From contig CAKVIS010000005.1 of NCBI GenBank assembly GCA_934754415.1, forward strand, positions 1 through 64,000: 64,000 nt of DNA, read 5' to 3'. This stretch comes from an uncultured Bulleidia sp. GTDB lineage: Bacteria > Bacillota_I > Bacilli_A > Erysipelotrichales > Erysipelotrichaceae. Of this stretch, positions 62,396-64,000 are shown in pieces. Every line of letters starts with the position of its first letter. Position 1 is the stretch's first letter. The notes beneath the pieces are model-generated. The model saw only the letters and a program-made list of their open reading frames with translations, was not told the origin of the DNA and did no database searches. Position numbers and translations under genes: made by a program.

Positions 62396-64000
62396 ATGAA
62401 AAAATTATTATTAACTGATGGAAATGCCATGCTGTTCAGAGCATATTATGCAACAGCGTACGGGAAGAAAATGACAACAAAGGATGGCACACCAACTAAT
62501 GCTGTATTCGGTTTTGCGTCCATGTTGCAAAAAGCTATAGATATTGTGCATCCTGATGCCATGTTTGTGGCTTTTGATTATGGCAAACATACATTTCGTC
62601 ATGAATTGTATAAAGACTATAAAGGTGGCAGAAGAGAGACTCCTGAAGATCTGATTCCTCAGTTTTCTATGGCTAGAGACTTTCTAAGCTCTTTTGGTAT
62701 TGCATGGCAGGAAATGGAAGACATTGAAGCTGATGATCTGATTGGTACGGTTTCTAAAAAATATCCTGAGTATCAGACATATATTCTGACAAGCGATCAT
62801 GATTTATTACAGCTTGTGGATGAAAGTACAACTGTACTGTTAATGAAAAAAGGATTAAGTGAAATGGATCTGATGACTCCTGAAAAAATACAGGAGGAAA
62901 TGGGCATAGATCCTGTACAGATTATTGATTTAAAAGGTCTGATGGGAGATACTTCCGATAATTATCCGGGAATTGCAGGTGTCGGTGAAAAAACAGCATT
63001 AAAGCTGATTAAGCAATATGGTTCTGTTGAAGAAGTTTTAGACAATGCAGAAAACATAAAAGGCGCATTGGGAAAAAAGGTACAGGATGGTAAAGAAAAT
63101 GCCAGACTTTCCAAGACACTTGCAACGATAAGAAGAGATGTTCCATTAGATCTTGACGTAGAGACCATGTCCTTTACTCCAGACTATGAAGGGGTTGTAA
63201 AGTATCTGAAATCTCTGGATATGCAAAAACTTTCTGAAAGGTTTGCTAATGGGAATACTGCTGCATGTATGGAAGAAACTGTTGTTTCTGTAAAAGAGTC
63301 TTTTATAAGAACAGACAGACTTCCTGTAGATTTTTTGAGTAAAGATATAGCTGTTTATCTTGATGATGATCTGCAGAACTTTATTTCTTCTCGTATTTAC
63401 GGTTTTGCTTTCAGTGATGGTAAAACTGGTTATTATATGACTTTAGAAGCTTTAAAGAATGATTCTGAGGCTTTACATGCCCTACAGGATACATCCTGCA
63501 GAAGAATCGGATATGATATAAAACGTTCTGCGCATTTGCTGGAAAATGAGGGTGTTTCCATCGCATTTACTGATGATGTGATGATTATGGCATCTCTTGT
63601 GAATTCAGATCTGACAAGTACTGAAAAATGTATGGATTACTTTAATATGCCATCTACCTATTCTTTCCAGGATGTTTATGGAAAACCTAGTAAACCGATT
63701 TTGATTGTGGATGAAGAAAAGCAGAATGCACATGCATGTGTCTGGGCAAATTTTATTTATACAATGTATGAAAAATGTGCGCCTGTCATACAAGAAAATC
63801 ATCTGGAAGATGTATACAGCAATGTTGAACTTCCGGTTTCTGTCATATTGGAGAAAATGGAAAAAGAAGGCATTTACTGTGATATTCCTACCCTGGATGC
63901 TATTTCTGAAAAAACTGAAGCAGAAATGCAGAAGCTGCAACAGGAAATCTATGGCTATGCAGGTAAAGAATTTAATCTGAATTCTCCAAAACAGATGTCT
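62396..64000 (+). CDS. polA: DNA polymerase I (3'-truncated by window edge)
   Basis: Repair and Okazaki-fragment polymerase. The reading frame is open from the ATG at 62396 (AAAGGAA upstream) to the last base. Visible are the 5' nuclease domain with LLLTDGNAMLFRAYYA, ADDLIGTVSKK and the H3TH region GDTSDNYPGIAGVGEKTA, then the 3'-5' exonuclease-like region with little of its catalytic carboxylates (VEETVVSV), and the start of the polymerase domain (LNSPKQM). Preceded by a short CCGGT/ACCGG hairpin. Confidence 0.96.
   Translation, partial: MKKLLLTDGNAMLFRAYYATAYGKKMTTKDGTPTNAVFGFASMLQKAIDIVHPDAMFVAFDYGKHTFRHELYKDYKGGRRETPEDLIPQFSMARDFLSSFGIAWQEMEDIEADDLIGTVSKKYPEYQTYILTSDHDLLQLVDESTTVLLMKKGLSEMDLMTPEKIQEEMGIDPVQIIDLKGLMGDTSDNYPGIAGVGEKTALKLIKQYGSVEEVLDNAENIKGALGKKVQDGKENARLSKTLATIRRDVPLDLDVETMSFTPDYEGVVKYLKSLDMQKLSERFANGNTAACMEETVVSVKESFIRTDRLPVDFLSKDIAVYLDDDLQNFISSRIYGFAFSDGKTGYYMTLEALKNDSEALHALQDTSCRRIGYDIKRSAHLLENEGVSIAFTDDVMIMASLVNSDLTSTEKCMDYFNMPSTYSFQDVYGKPSKPILIVDEEKQNAHACVWANFIYTMYEKCAPVIQENHLEDVYSNVELPVSVILEKMEKEGIYCDIPTLDAISEKTEAEMQKLQQEIYGYAGKEFNLNSPKQMS

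Noticed and set aside
1..64000. Prophage, plasmid or secretion-system islands
   Set aside because: No integrase other than XerC, no phage structural genes, no relaxase and no clusters of unknown genes of that type are present.

Overview
The window looks like the chromosome of a low-GC Firmicute, most likely of the Erysipelotrichia lineage (inference). The reasons are AT-rich DNA, GGAGG-type ribosome binding sites, Firmicutes gene orders (ffh-rpsP-khpA-rimM-trmD; rplS-lepB-rbgA-rnhB; dprA-topA-trmFO-xerC; rpsB-tsf-pyrH-frr-uppS-cdsA-dxr-rseP), HrcA/CIRCE operators and DUF1836/DUF3196-type proteins. Most of the window is core housekeeping DNA. It holds no prophage, CRISPR array, rRNA or plasmid signature, and one insertion sequence.

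Layout. 1-2.1 kb: 3' part of uvrC and a small unknown gene. 2.1-4.65 kb: an intact ISL3-type insertion sequence with a DUF6431 zinc-ribbon companion. 4.7-7.5 kb: an orphan PTS IIB, a dicarboxylate/amino-acid symporter, a small membrane protein and a phosphodiesterase. 7.5-12.7 kb: tRNA-Arg(UCU), a DUF3196-like protein, then tig-lon-engB behind a promoter with two CIRCE operators. 12.8-17.9 kb: murG-murB-divIB and asp23/gls24-fakA. 17.9-23.1 kb: two paralogous zinc-ribbon membrane proteins, mupG, and convergent nrdD/nrdG. 23.4-26.7 kb: ffh-rpsP-khpA-rimM-trmD. 26.7-34.4 kb: an accessory block (zinc-ribbon membrane protein, HD-GYP/GGDEF protein, DUF1836, hemolysin III, pdp, an unknown, comB-like) that separates trmD from rplS. 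34.5-37 kb: rplS-lepB-rbgA-rnhB. 37-42.8 kb: fthC, then dprA-topA-trmFO-xerC. 42.9-51.9 kb: rpsB-tsf, a reversed ppx/gppA, pyrH-frr, an orphan ABC ATPase, then uppS-cdsA-dxr-rseP. 51.9-57.2 kb: a secreted ComEC-like metallo-beta-lactamase protein, a candidate structured RNA, a secreted glucosaminidase and a kinase-less PASTA protein. 57.3-60.6 kb: nagA divergent from a mannose-class PTS lacking IIB. 60.6-64 kb: radC, a ZnuA-like lipoprotein without the usual histidines, and the 5' part of polA.

Themes. Cell-wall synthesis, division and turnover genes (murG, murB, divIB, uppS, mupG, nagA, glucosaminidase, PASTA protein) are spread through translation and secretion genes. The observations most worth following up are: six genes whose -10 box lies 6-7 nt before the ATG with no leader (rimM, the DUF1836 gene, comB-like, lepB, fthC, the ABC ATPase); paired CIRCE sites in front of tig-lon; a possible independently transcribed, rod-like RNA at 53.03-53.20 kb; a ZnuA-like lipoprotein and an ABC ATPase that lack family-defining residues; and one protein carrying both HD-GYP and GGDEF signatures. 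No clearly undescribed multi-gene system was seen.
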